64,000 bases of DNA from Symmetrospora coprosmae (Eukaryota; Basidiomycota; Cystobasidiomycetes; Symmetrosporaceae): assembly GCA_008802785.1 (NCBI GenBank), contig VUYT01000006.1:248001-312000 (forward strand), in the 5' to 3' direction. A model generated the notes under the pieces. It was given only the letters and a program-made list of their open reading frames with translations, did not search any database and was not told the DNA's origin. Both the position numbers and the translations under genes were made by a program. Of this stretch, positions 42,723-53,914 are shown piece by piece (positions within the stretch are counted from its first letter, which is position 1; the number at the start of each line of letters is the position of its first letter).

Positions 42723-43610
42723 ATGCGTCTCACCGCTCTCACCTCCGCGGCCATCCTCCTTGCCATCAACTCTGCCTTTGTGGCTGGTGCCGCCGTCAAC
42801 ACTGGCGCTCAGGTGTGTCTTAGCTCCCCATGCGCCCGCACGCTCTCAGTCCGAAGACGTGACTGACTGACTGCTGCATTGGCCCTCACAGGTTGAGCGC
42901 GCCCTTGTCGCCCGAGACGAGGCTGTCGACGATGGCAGCCGATTCTTCAAGCCTGGCCGAGGCTACGTCAAGCGCGACGACGACTCTGTCGTGGTGGAGG
43001 GCACCGAGGGTGCGTGGGCGGGCAGCGGCCGTCCCCGTGGCTACGTCAAGAGGGAAGCCGACTCGCCCGTCGTCGACGGAACAGAGGGAGCGTGGGCAGG
43101 CAGCGGCCGCCCGCGGGGCTATGTGAGGCGCGACGGCGACGACACCGAGGTTGTCGAGGGGACGGAGGGTGCCTGGGCTGGCAGCGGCCGCCCGCGAGGC
43201 TACGCCAAGCGCGACGGAGATGACGACGACGCTGCTGTTGTTGGCGGCACCGAGGGCGCATGGGCAGGAAGCGGTCGCGGGCGCGGGTACGCCAAGCGCG
43301 ACGATGCTGACGTCGTCGAGGGCACTGAGGGTGCCTGGGCAGGCAGTGGCCGCCCTCGAGGCTACGTCAAGCGTGACGAGGAAGGAAACGTCGTCGGCGG
43401 CACCGAGGGCGCCTGGGCGGGAAGTGGCCGTGGACGTGGCTACGCTCGCAGGCAGGAGGCTGTCGACGGCACCGAGGCACAGTTCTTTGCGCCTGCCAGA
43501 GGCTACAAGGTCAAGAGGAAGGAGTTCCATGTGAGTGTCTGCTTTTGTCGGTTTGACGACTATCCCGAGCTAATGTGCTGTTCCTCCTGTCCGCCACCGG
43601 CCAGGCCTAA
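42723..43610 (+). CDS. Secreted Kex2-type repeat peptide precursor (KEP-like)
   Basis: Exons 42723-42812, 42892-43530 and 43605-43610 give 244 aa. Residues 1-22 form a signal peptide (MRLTALTSAAILLAINSAFV). The rest is almost entirely a tandem array. Six copies of GTEGAWAGSGRPRGYVKR (variants GRGRGY, Y-A-K-R, Y-V-R-R) start at residues 67, 93, 120, 149, 174 and 200. Each ends in a dibasic Kex2 site and is separated by a variable acidic spacer (for example DGDDTEVVE). The array is flanked by two diverged units that resemble each other (RFFKPGRGYVKR at 47-58; QFFAPARGYKVKR at 227-239). Cleavage by Kex2 and trimming by Kex1 would release a family of small peptides sharing the WAGSGRPRGY core. 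The last exon encodes only Ala and the stop. The function is unknown; fungal KEP proteins include pheromones, repellents and RiPP precursors. Confidence 0.85.
42943..43518 (+). repeat. In-frame coding tandem repeat of the peptide precursor
   Basis: Units of 75-87 bp, six strongly conserved and one diverged at each end. The conserved 54-bp core encodes the peptide plus Kex2 site, while the spacers vary in length and sequence. This is as expected if selection acts on the core and the array grows or shrinks by unequal exchange. Confidence 0.85.
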
Positions 43611-45398
43611 TTGTCCCGCACATGCGTTCACATCGTCCTTCTCCGTTTGTCTCAATTGCCTTACAGCTGCCGTACACTCAAAGGTCTTCCCTTCCTCTCC
43701 CGCTCCCGTCCTCGCGGTCAACTTTCCTGCCCTCCGTTAGCGAGTCTTCTTGCAGAATTCAGTAGTCAGTCTTTAGGGTATCCTCGTGATCACAGTCCAT
43801 GCTCCTCTGCTCTCGTCATCTGTCTCAAGTGGCTCTCTCTCCATTTGGTACACCTCTAATTTCCAAAGAAGCGACAGGCGGGTCCTCGGTCGCTCCCGAC
43901 TGGTGCGATGACGGAAAGGCAGCGGTAGCGCGTAAAGATGGGCTATCGTTGCGGAAACTTGCGCTTTAATCTGTTGTCCCCGCGTAAGGGCGCCAGCTTG
44001 AGCAGAGCGAGCGCGGTGCATGCGTCGTGATGCGGTAGGTTGCTTCGCATGTGAAGTGCAGGGAGGACGTGAATGGACGTCTCAGAGGGTAGAGGGCGTA
44101 AATGTGGGAGGGTGTGTGAGGAGACGCTGGCCAGCGGTTACGTCGAAGCGGGAGAGGCGACGTCAGTTGATGGCGGCAGGGTAAGAACGGGAGTGGGAGT
44201 GCAGCACGCCGGGTCTAGGAGGGAGGACACGGTCAGGCCCGATATGATAGCGGTAGCTCGGCCTGGAAGTGCACGCAGGTAAGAGTCGCCAGAGGTTGCA
44301 ATGGGGCAATATGGAGAAGGGCCTTCATGTCGTGCTGTGTCATTCACAGACCGCCGTCGCGCGCGCCGCCTTCTGATTCGTCGCCGCTGTGCTGTTCCTT
44401 TGGGCCTCTTTCGTTGTTCGAGTCCGAGTGGGCGGAAACTCAGCCGCCCCGCGGAGAGGGCCTGAACGTCGAGGCAGGAAATGAGCGGCTCAGGAGAGGA
44501 GCGACGGAAGCATGGGACTTTGTTGCTCTGCGCACACGTATGACCTGCAGGCCTGCAGTCGTCATTCAGTATGTAGCTCTGCATTGCGAGAAAGCCAGCC
44601 CGTGGCCATGGCCATGGCTCGTGCTCGATCGGCCTCGTGCTGGGGAGGAGGAGGAGGAGCCCGCTGCCGCCCCTTTCTAGAGAGCGAGCACTGTATCCGG
44701 GCACACTCAGCAGCAGCGAGACTGGCCTCTCTTCTTCCTTCTCCGAACCGACAGCATCCTTCCGGGATCCACACACTTGCATCAAAACACACACACACGC
44801 CCTGCTTGGAGATGGCACACCGCTCCGCATATTGACTTCCTCCTGGCCTCCACCTAGACCGTGACACGTCCAACAGAGGGACATCCAGCCAGCAACTCTG
44901 GCACCTGCGCGGGCTGGATTAAGTGCATCCGAGCGTCGTTCAACAGCCAAACACCCCCGCACAATTCGACCTGAAGCTCGTGTAGAGGTGCACTTTACAT
45001 CTCCAAAGAGCTGCCCCTCCTCTGAGATACCACACGCGTACCTGAGCACCCGAAGGCAGGTCTCGCAAAACCCCGTCAGCGAGAGGGAGACAGACGGCCC
45101 CCCAGCCAGCGCCCGCTTCTGGCACGTTCTCAGCCACTTTGCCGCAACAGAGACTGGGCATACAGTGCTGCCACTGCGAACGCTCTATCATAGAGCTGCA
45201 CGCACGCGTGTGCCTGCGCCACTGTGCTTTTCTTGGTGTCAAGGAGGGGCCACCCTGCCAACTCGGTCGAAGCAGCTCTACAGGCCACGGCGACCGGCAC
45301 TGCACAGAGAGGCGTCTGAGCAGCAAACCGACGACTTTCTCTAGGCGTCCTGCCCGCACGCCTCCTACATCACAAAGTAGTCCCGCCCCGTCGTCAGC
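43611..45398. promoter_or_regulatory. 1.8-kb intergenic region upstream of ITC1
   Basis: The longest gene-free stretch in the window. It has a GGA run (about 44642-44660) and a CA run (about 44784-44797). A minus-strand frame at 44138-45049 is open but Arg/Ser/Cys-rich without any recognisable domain, so it is not called. Confidence 0.4.
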
Positions 45399-48300
45399 AT
45401 GCCCCTCCTAAAGAGAAAGCACGTCCCGCTCGTGCCCTTTCCCAAAGAACTCGAGGATGGCTCCATCGCACCAGACACCGAGGTCTTTCAGCTCAAAGCG
45501 ACTGGAGAAATCTTCCTCCATTACGAGTACGTGATTCCCGTGCATGGAAACCTTGGCCAGTGCTGCCCGGCTGCGCGGCAGGCCACCTGCTCTGCGTTTA
45601 AGCTGACATACTGCCGCTGCTGTCCTTCGCACTTGCTCTCTCACCCCGTAGGGATTACGCCGAGCGCATGAAGTTCTATCTCGAGAAGATCTTCAGCTGC
45701 GAGTACACGGGCAAGTCCGGACTAGACTACTTTGCTGCCCTCGACTCGGAACAGAAGGAGGCAGAAAAGACGCAGCGCCTCTTCCCCGCACGACTGAAGA
45801 GCAAAGTGCTCAAGGCATGCCAGTTCCGTAAGTGTTCCCCCGAACCTCTCTGGACGACGCACTATCGTAGCGGCACTCAAACTAACGCTCTCCTGATCGC
45901 CTCCTCATGCGCAGAGGTCGAAGGACGCCTCGAGAACATGGTGGACCTCGTCTACGAGCGCTTTGACCGGCGCTTCTTCCTGCACGACCGCGTCCTCCTC
46001 GACGACGCCTTGCCGGACCAGCCATACAGGCAGCAGTACGGTGGCATCATCCGGCGCATTGTGCCGTCCCGCGCGCGGCTTGACGAACTGCTCGACAACC
46101 CAAACAGCCCGCACACCTCCAACATATTCGCCACGTACGACGTGCCAGACCCGAACGGTGAAGGCACCATCCGGCCAACAACACCGGAGCCGGAGGACTT
46201 TGAGCAGGCGCGGGCCATGCTGGGCCGCGTGACCATCCCATACCCGGATCGCCCTTCTCGGACCCTCACCGTCGACGAGATGACGCCCATGTGCCACACA
46301 TTCGGGTGCAGGCTCGAGGTGTCGAGCCGGGAGGTCGAGGAGGTCGACCCGGCAAGCGGGTACCTGTACTCTGTTCAGCTCATGAGCGGGACAACCTTTT
46401 GCGGGGGACCCATCATCGAGGTGTACCCGGAAAAGCTGCATCGCGACCGGATCTGCTGGAACAAGGCCCTCGTCCGCAAGTTCCTCAAAGAGGCTCTGTA
46501 CAGGGATGCAGCCGTCGGAAGCCCCTGGCAGGTCAAGCAGAAATACGTGGAAGAGTATGGCATCACGACGCAGCAGCCCGCAGACCAGCTTGCGAGGAGC
46601 ATCGAGCTGCGTGAGGATCTGCTTAGGAAGAGGAAGAAGGTGGGTCTGGGAAATCCGAGGCATACTTCGCTCAGGTTACATTATCCGACTGATCTGACCC
46701 GACATTCGCAGCCGCGAGTGGAGAAGCCCGTGCCAGTTGATGAGGATGGAAATGAAGTGCCCCCTACAAAGTCGAGGAGAAAGCGAGGTGAGCGGCTCCG
46801 TGTCCGATTCCGGAGCTTCGTTAGCGCGATCAGAAGCTGACACACGTCCGTAACCGCGGGCCCGCGACAGTTACGGGTGGTGGACGGCAAGAAGACTCTG
46901 CCGGGCCAACCGAGAGCGCCTCATCCGCGTCTGCTGGTGGATCAGGTTTGCCTCGGCTCCTGCCCGCGCCTGCCAAGGACGACGGGAGTGCATCTCCCCT
47001 TGCGCCAGGCGAGCCTGCAGACTCGAGTCTCCGCGACATGTCACCCGCGCCCTCACATCGGGCAGGCACGTCCCCTGCTCCGGCTTCAGCCGCAGCTGTG
47101 GGAGAGCAGGGCAGAGCAACGCCGCCTTTCCTGCCTGCACCTCACCCGCTGCGCAAGAACATCAAGTACCCGATCGAGGACCTCGAGCTGGACCCGACGA
47201 CGGTGTTTGACGGACGCGTGCTGAACCGCAAGCACATGGCTCTGCCCGACCTGCCCAAAAAACCGCTGCCGCACCGCGATCTCCCAGTCCCGCAAGACCA
47301 GTTTGAGCGCTTCATGAACTGCTGGAACTTCTTGCAGATTTTCGGAAGCGCCCTCGCCATCTCACCCTTCACGCTCGACGATTTCACCCAGGCGCTCGTA
47401 CATCACGCGACGGTTGAGCCGCGGTGCGCGCTGCTCGGTGAGATGCACTGCGTGCTTGCGAGCAGCATATCTGGCGACGCCTACACCGTCCTTGCTCCCG
47501 GCACGGGCGCGAAGGCGTCCGTCGAGAGCATCCCCTTACTTGCTGCGACGGCGCTCGGGCAAGATGATGGCATGACTATCGAGCAGCGCGAAAGGTGGAC
47601 CGCCGCTGCGCTGCACTACTCGCGCGGGTGGGACAAGAAGGCACGTCCGCGCGCGAACGACGGCCGGCGCGGGTGGGATGTCCACCTCCTTGGCATCCTC
47701 ACGCAGAAGGGCGGACTCGAGACCATTCCCACCTTGCCCACCATTTTCCGACACCTCTTCACGGACGAGAATAGCGATCCTGATGTGGATGTCTTGCCGG
47801 AGCTTGACGGTGGTGAGGCAGAGGCAGAACCGGAGACAGAGGCAGATGTCGAGGAAGAGCAGGGCGTCACCGACCAGAGCGAAGCCAAGAAGGACGTCAA
47901 CGGCAGTGATGGGCCCAGCAGGCACAATGGGGATATGGACATCGATCAAGCGAAGCCAGAAGGCAAAGGTGACGTAAGCGAAGGCGTGACCGCAGGCACT
48001 GCTTTCACCGGGAAGGCGGAGGACGTAGCCCACGGCGATGATGGCGACGACACGAAGGAGATTGCGGTCAAGGCGGAGGCAGGGAAAAGGGATCCAGACG
48101 AGACTGCAGACATCAATAACGAGCAAAAAGCGAACGGCGAGACCTCAACCAAGACGGAAGGTGCGGCACCAGCATCGAAGGAAGTCGTCGACGAGGACGA
48201 CGACGACGAGGATCAGCTCATCAGTCCTGTATCGGCCAAGCCGACTCGCAAATGGACGAAAGCGCAAGCGTATGGCTGCGCCCACCCAAATCCGGAGCGT

Positions 48301-50109
48301 CGCTACCTCAGCCTGCCCATCTCGGCCAAGCTCGACATCCTGACGTTCCTCGTCAATATGAACCTCGGCACCAAGCCAATCAAGAAGTACCTGGATGATG
48401 CCGAGCTTCGCCTTACCGAGGAACGCAAGACGCGCGCCGACATCAAGAAGGAGAGGAAGGAACTGCAGGCGGAGCGCGCCATCATCGACCCGTCCAAGCA
48501 CGCGAGGAAGAAGGCGGCCAATGCAGCTGGCGATTTGCTCGGTGTTCCCGGTGCAGATGGAGGAGATGCCACACCAGCTGGCTCGGCAGCGCCATCGCCT
48601 CTTTTGGCACCGTCGTCCTTGGCCGCCGAGGAGCTCGGCGATTTGACAACACTGTCTGCTGCGCCGTCGGAGCGGGATCCGGATGAGTCGGTTCTAGACG
48701 ATGTCGCACCGGCCTCGAGACGGACATCATCCTCGCCAATTTCGGCCATTTCTGGCTCCGAGGCCGATAGCCCAGAGAAGCGATCCAAAGGCGCAGCTCC
48801 CGCAGATGAGGATGGAGAAGATGACGCGGACAAGGAAGAGATTGTCAGCGACGATGACGCCGGCTCGGACGCTCCGGACGAAGGGGAGGACGAGCTAGAC
48901 GGCGACGACGAGCTGGTTGGCGACGAGGACGAGACGATGGCGGAAGTGGCCAGCGATGTAGACGAGCTTGCATCGACATCGGACGAGGAGGACGAGGCGC
49001 CTGTACCTGCCAAGAAGACTCGCGCGGGGACCAGAAGTCGGGCGAGGGCGAGCCAGGCGATGGATCTCGATTCTGGTGGGGAGGAGGAAGAAGACGAGAT
49101 TGACGATGACGAGGACGAGGAGGAGGGATCCGAGGCCCCTGCTGCGGCAAACGGCAAGGGTAAAGGCCGGGCCAAGCGCGGCAAGGCTGCTACCGGCGGG
49201 CGGCGAAAAGGCGGGCGCAAGGCGGCTCTGTTGACACGCCCGAAGAAGTCAAGCAAGGCCAAGAAGGCGCCCGCGCCCGAGCCAATCGTCGTGGACAGGA
49301 AGACGCAGCTGGCGGAGGAGCTTAAGCGGAACCTCAAGCAGGAAGAGCTGTTTGAGCGTGATTTCCGACGTCACAAGGAGGTCGCGAGAATCACGCCGCT
49401 CGGGAAGGATCGCTTCTATCACAAAGTGGGTTGATGGCGAGGGAAACCTCTCTTTAAAGCTTTAGAGGCTGATGTACCGCTCCTGCACAGTACTGGTGGT
49501 TTGACGGCATCGGCCCACAGCAGCTTGTTGGGCCAGACGGTCAGGCCATCTACGGCACTGGCCGCCTTTTTGTCCAAGGTCCATCAGAGGACGACTGGAA
49601 GCGAGCTTGCTACGAGTTTGGCGGAGAGGCCATACTTATGGAACGGCGGCGCAAGGAGGAGGGCCATGAGGAGTTGCTGGGCATTGATGAATGGGCTTTC
49701 TACGATGACGCTCAGACGGTGAGTCTTGCCGACCTCAGTAGCATGTATCTGCTACAGTAGTCGCACGGAGCACTGACTGCTCTGCCATTCGTTTGCCTCC
49801 TAGATTGAGACCCTCCTCGCATGGCTCAATACCAAGGGCATCCGCGAAGCCGGGACACGCTCGGCCATCAACAAGTGGAAGCGGTACATCCTCGGAGGCG
49901 TCAAGGCGCGCCAGGCAGACCTTGCGGGCTCGATGCCCGAGTCTGAACAGACTGCAACGGGCGAGGACGCTGGCGCTGCTGCGCAAGACAGCACCGCGTT
50001 CGAGACTGTCGGGAACACTACGAGGGTGACACGAGGCAGGGCCACGCTGGAAGCTAACACCACAGCGCGCTACCTCGCGTACGAGAACACGCTCGCTACG
50101 CAGAAGTAA
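45399..50109 (+). CDS. ITC1: Itc1/ACF1-type subunit of an ISWI chromatin remodeller
   Basis: Seven exons (45399-45526, 45652-45827, 45915-46639, 46712-46787, 46871-49425, 49491-49718, 49804-50109) give 1397 aa. The N-terminal WAC domain starts MPLLKRKHVPLVPFPKELED and continues through FLHYEDYAERMKFYLEKIFS and VYERFDRRFFLHDRV. A DDT domain follows (QFERFMNCWNFLQIFGSALA, near residue 510). Then come acidic and Lys-rich low-complexity regions, a WHIM-like segment (YLSLPISAKLDILTFLVNMN, TKPIKKYLDDAELRLTEERK) and the C-terminal YWWFDGIGPQQL motif (about 1221) with NKWKRYILGGVKARQ. This is the domain order of yeast Itc1, partner of Isw2, and of animal ACF1. The complex spaces nucleosomes and represses early meiotic and hyphal genes in yeasts. 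All splice phases agree. Confidence 0.92.
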
Positions 50110-50389
50110 GGTGCAAAGCAGGAAATGAGGACCCTTCCCGCGCGCCTCCACTGTGTAGACTGGGCCACAACCATGCATTCAGGAGGGGCTCTCTACTGCA
50201 GTAGATGTCGTTATCACAGTTTTAAACCTGCCCATTGATGCTCCACCTCTCGTCGGGTCCAACTATAACTTGTACATTTGAGCCTGTCCTGCCCTGTCAC
50301 GCTCGAAATCCGCAGGCCGCCAGCCAGCGGCTTTCGCGCTGCACTGCTGCTGCTGCTTCTGCTTCTGCCCGCTCATCTTCGGACAATCA
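50110..50389. promoter_or_regulatory. Short intergenic region upstream of the AVT1-like gene
   Basis: 280 bp between two plus-strand genes. A GCTGCT-rich run ends just before the start codon at 50390. No gene is present. Confidence 0.35.
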
Positions 50390-53300
50390 ATGGCCTCATC
50401 GCGCAAGCCGATACGCGGACAGGGCACTGCGACGGCCAATCAGCCGAGCAGCAATCAGGCTCAGCAGTCTGGCCTGCTAAAGAGTTCGCTCGACGTGAGT
50501 CCGCGTCCGTGTCCGTGTCGCTCGCCCTCGATCGACTCTCAGCCCCTTATCAGCGAGCACCGCGCAGAACCTCGTCGGGGGGCAAGCAGCAGCACCAGGC
50601 GCTGGCCATTGCAGCGGAGCTGATCACATTGTCCTGCGTATGCGCCTGCCTCACTGCAGATCGTCTGGTCGTACTCGCGCTCGCAGGCCTTCTTCGGATC
50701 CAACCTCCCGTCGTCGCCGAGCTTCATCCAGCGTTATCGTCGACCAGGCGAGTTCAGCGACGACGAAGACGACGACGATGATGAGGACGATGACGATGAC
50801 GAGGAGGATGGCGGCGAGGGAAGCAGTAGCGAAAGAGTTGGGAGAGATGGGACGGCTGTCGCGGGACCGTCGACAAGCGCAGTCCAGCCTGTGCGCCGAA
50901 AGCGGAGACGGCGGCAAGGCGGGGAGGGTGCGACCGGTCCAGACGGCAAGGCTTCGGGCAGCGCGAATGCAGGGGATGCGACAATGACGACGGATGCCTC
51001 GTCGGGCCAGGAAAATGACGATGCGAGCGGGAGTGGCACAGGGAGCGAAGAGGAGGACGACTGGGATGGCCTTCAGGCTCAGGCTCAGCAGCAACAGCAG
51101 GCACCTAACGGCCGCGCATGGCATCCAGACGATATCGAAGGACAGCCGCCTACCGCAGTACAGCGCAGAGCCCGTCGCAGGTCGAGCGGAAAACGGAGGA
51201 GCGGGTCATCGGGACGCGGCACGGTCCCTGCATTCCTAGCGCTCACCGCAGGTCGCCCTGCCGGTACCTCTAAACGCCCTTCTTCGCGGGAGGCGAGCAG
51301 AGCCGACGGTCTAATGGCCCAGTCAAGTGAAGCAACAGCCGCGCTCCCTACGGTCTCTTCGGCTTCTGCGTCCGCCATCGGCATGGCCAACGAGCAAACG
51401 CCTCTGCTCACCTCGGGCGATGCGAGCACGACAGACCCATACGGCGCCAGCAGCGGTCACATCACGCCGCCCCACGCCGATGCAACTGCACAGCCTGCTG
51501 GGCAGGGCGGGGATGGGCTGCGAGTGGGATCAGGCTCGTCCTTCTACGGGTCGTCCCCGCCAGATGGCGTACCGTTCCCGCGCAAGTCTAGCTTCCTCCG
51601 CAAGAAGAAGGACGGCATGGAAGCCTTGATCACGGAAAGAAGGAGCGGGATGGGTACCATTGCGAACGGCATGAGGCAGCGGGATCGGCGCAGGTCCAGT
51701 GCGCATGCTGGCTCGCGACCACGCATGCAGCAGGTCGGCTCCTCTACCTCCGGTCAGACGCTCTTCAATGCCATCAACGTGCTCGTCGGAGTCGGTATCC
51801 TCGCTCAGCGTGCGCCATGCCTACTCTCCGAAGTCCTCGCTCAGTTGACTGATGCCGCTTCTGCCCCGCTCGTACAGCCCTTGCATTCTCTCAGGCTGGC
51901 TGGCTGGGAGGCGTCTTCCTCCTTCTATTCTGCTCACTCCTCACCAACTATACAGCAAAGATCCTCGCACGCATCCTGGCCGACGATATGCATATCAACA
52001 CTTATGCTGACATCGGCGCAAAGGCCTTCGGTACGACCGCAAGAAACTTCATCAACGTGCTCTTCTGCCTCGAGATATCAGCGCTCTGGTGAGCAGGTGC
52101 TATCTATCGCCCGCCGTGCTGCTGAAGCACAGGCTGATAAAGGAAAATTCCCCGACCACTAGTGTCGCCCTCATCATTCTTCTAGGCGACTCTCTCTCCA
52201 TTCTCTTCGCCTGGCCTCCTTGGACTTTCAAGCTTATCGGTTTCGCCATGTGCGTAAACTGCAGCTCTCGCTATTCTCAGAGTTGCGCTTACAGTCTGCT
52301 TCTTTTCTCCCCGCTAAGTATTTTACCTACTCTATTCCTTCCTCTCCGTTACCTGTCGATAGCTTCCCTTATCGGGTAGGCCTCGATTCCCTAGCGACTG
52401 GTGCGACCAGCACATTGCTAAGCGCCCACTTGCAACTGCAGGATCATCTCCGTCGTGACCCTTACTATCACCGTCCTTGTCGACGGGTCTATCAATAAGA
52501 CACAGCCCGGTAGCCTGCATCACCCGATGCCGACGAGCCTCTGGCCAGCTTGGAAGCAGCTGCCAATCTCCTTCGGTCTGATCATGAGCGGGGTGAGCTC
52601 TCCACTTACTGCTGCCTGCACTGTATCGTGCTGAATCCTTCGCCAATGCAGTTCGGAGGGCACGCCGTCTTTCCCTCGCTAGCGCGTGACATGAAGCGTC
52701 CAAAGGACTTCAACCGGGTCTGCGATCTTGCGTTTCTGGTCGCTACAGCTGTATACCTCCTGATGGCGGTCATTGGGTACCTCATGTTCGGCAATACCGT
52801 CAGCGACGAGGTGCGTTGCGGTCAACCAGCGCCAATTATCCGTAGAGCATGCTGCGCACTTGCTGACTGGGTCTCGCTTGTATGCGTATCGCTTTGCCAG
52901 ATCACTCGCGATCTCATGAAGACAGCGGCACTTCCTCGACACCTGAACCTAGTCGCAGTCTCCATGGTAGCCATCACTCCGCTATGCAAGTATTCGATCT
53001 CGCAGAGCCCGCTCGAGGGTACCATTGCGTACATCCTGGGCGTTGACCGTCCCACCATTGTGCAGTCGCACTCTGGCCATGGCCGACTCAGCCACAAGGA
53101 CGGCTCGAGCTTCTTCAAGGACAGCGACTCTCGCGCCCATTCCAACTATTCCACTTTTTCGAGCAGCGGCCCGGATACTGCTCAAGTTGGAGACGCGGGT
53201 GCGGTGTCGCGCAGTGGGGTCAGCTTACCTAGCGCAGGCGCGAGCGTGACACCACGCGCTCGGAGTAGCCCAGCCATTCCCAACAGTGGACTGTCATCGT

Positions 53301-53727
53301 CCTTCCTGGCGCATCCGCTCGGCGAGAACCTGTCGCCGTCGCAAGGCTCGTCTGGCATGTCGAAAACGGCGGCCAAGCTGATCATCAAGCTCGGCGCGGG
53401 ATTCACCCTGCTGGCAATCGCCATCTTCGTGCCTGGCTTTGACAGCGTCATGGGTGAGTGACAGTACTTGTCGGCGGAAAGTCTCGTAGGATTACCTTGG
53501 CTTTTCAGCCGCTGATACCCGTACCCTGTTTCTCCCCTTGCGCAGGTCTGCTCGGCGCCTTTTCGGTCTTTATGATCTGCGCCATCATTCCGCTCGCTTC
53601 GGACATTGTCATCCACCGTAACAGCATGTCGCGGGTCCGGCTCGTGCTCGACGCTGTCCTGATAGTCCTGTCGGTCGCGGCTGCCGCCACGGGCACCGTG
53701 TGGGTCTTTCTGCCGAAGCATGGCTAG
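50390..53727 (+). CDS. AVT1: Avt1-like vacuolar amino-acid transporter
   Basis: Nine exons (50390-50494, 50660-51809, 51878-52088, 52163-52249, 52295-52375, 52442-52592, 52652-52810, 52901-53453, 53546-53727) give 892 aa. The first 400 residues are cytosolic, with an acidic run (EFSDDEDDDDDEDDDDDEED), a basic block (VRRKRRRRQG) and a NEQTPLL motif of the type used for vacuolar sorting. The transporter domain follows: TLFNAINVLVGVGILAQPLA, FLLLFCSLLTNYTAKILARI, NFINVLFCLEISALCVALII, FGGHAVFPSLARDM, FLVATAVYLLMAVIGYLMFG, YSISQSPLEGTIAYILG, and a last span VLLVLDAVLIVLSVAA-like (LVLDAVLIVLSVAAAATGTV). This AAAP-family order matches Avt1, a proton-driven amino-acid transporter of the vacuole. The exon phases all agree. 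A Ser-rich loop sits between the eighth and ninth spans. Confidence 0.87.
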
Positions 53728-53914
53728 CGATGGCTGAGGATGGCGTATGGTAGTACAGTAGCTTGTAGCCGTCAGTCAGTAAGCAGCTTCGTGCAGAATA
53801 TTCCGGGCAAACCGAATCAAACCGGCGCTGCCACTGTTCTCGCACGCTTGTCACGCGGACTACTCTACACGTGCCCCTTCATCCTGCGGAGGGGACCTGT
53901 GTCTCTTTACGGCC

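Noticed and set aside
42886-43530. Minus-strand 214-codon frame with apparent repeats
   Set aside because: It mirrors the Kex2-repeat precursor; its repeats exist only because the sense strand repeats.
44138-45049. Minus-strand 303-codon frame upstream of ITC1
   Set aside because: Arg/Ser/Cys-rich, no domain, no start context or splice support, and it overlaps simple repeats.
48303-49337. Minus-strand open frame of 344 codons
   Set aside because: Antisense to the acidic/Lys-rich part of ITC1; the Ser-rich composition is the mirror of GAC/GAG codons.
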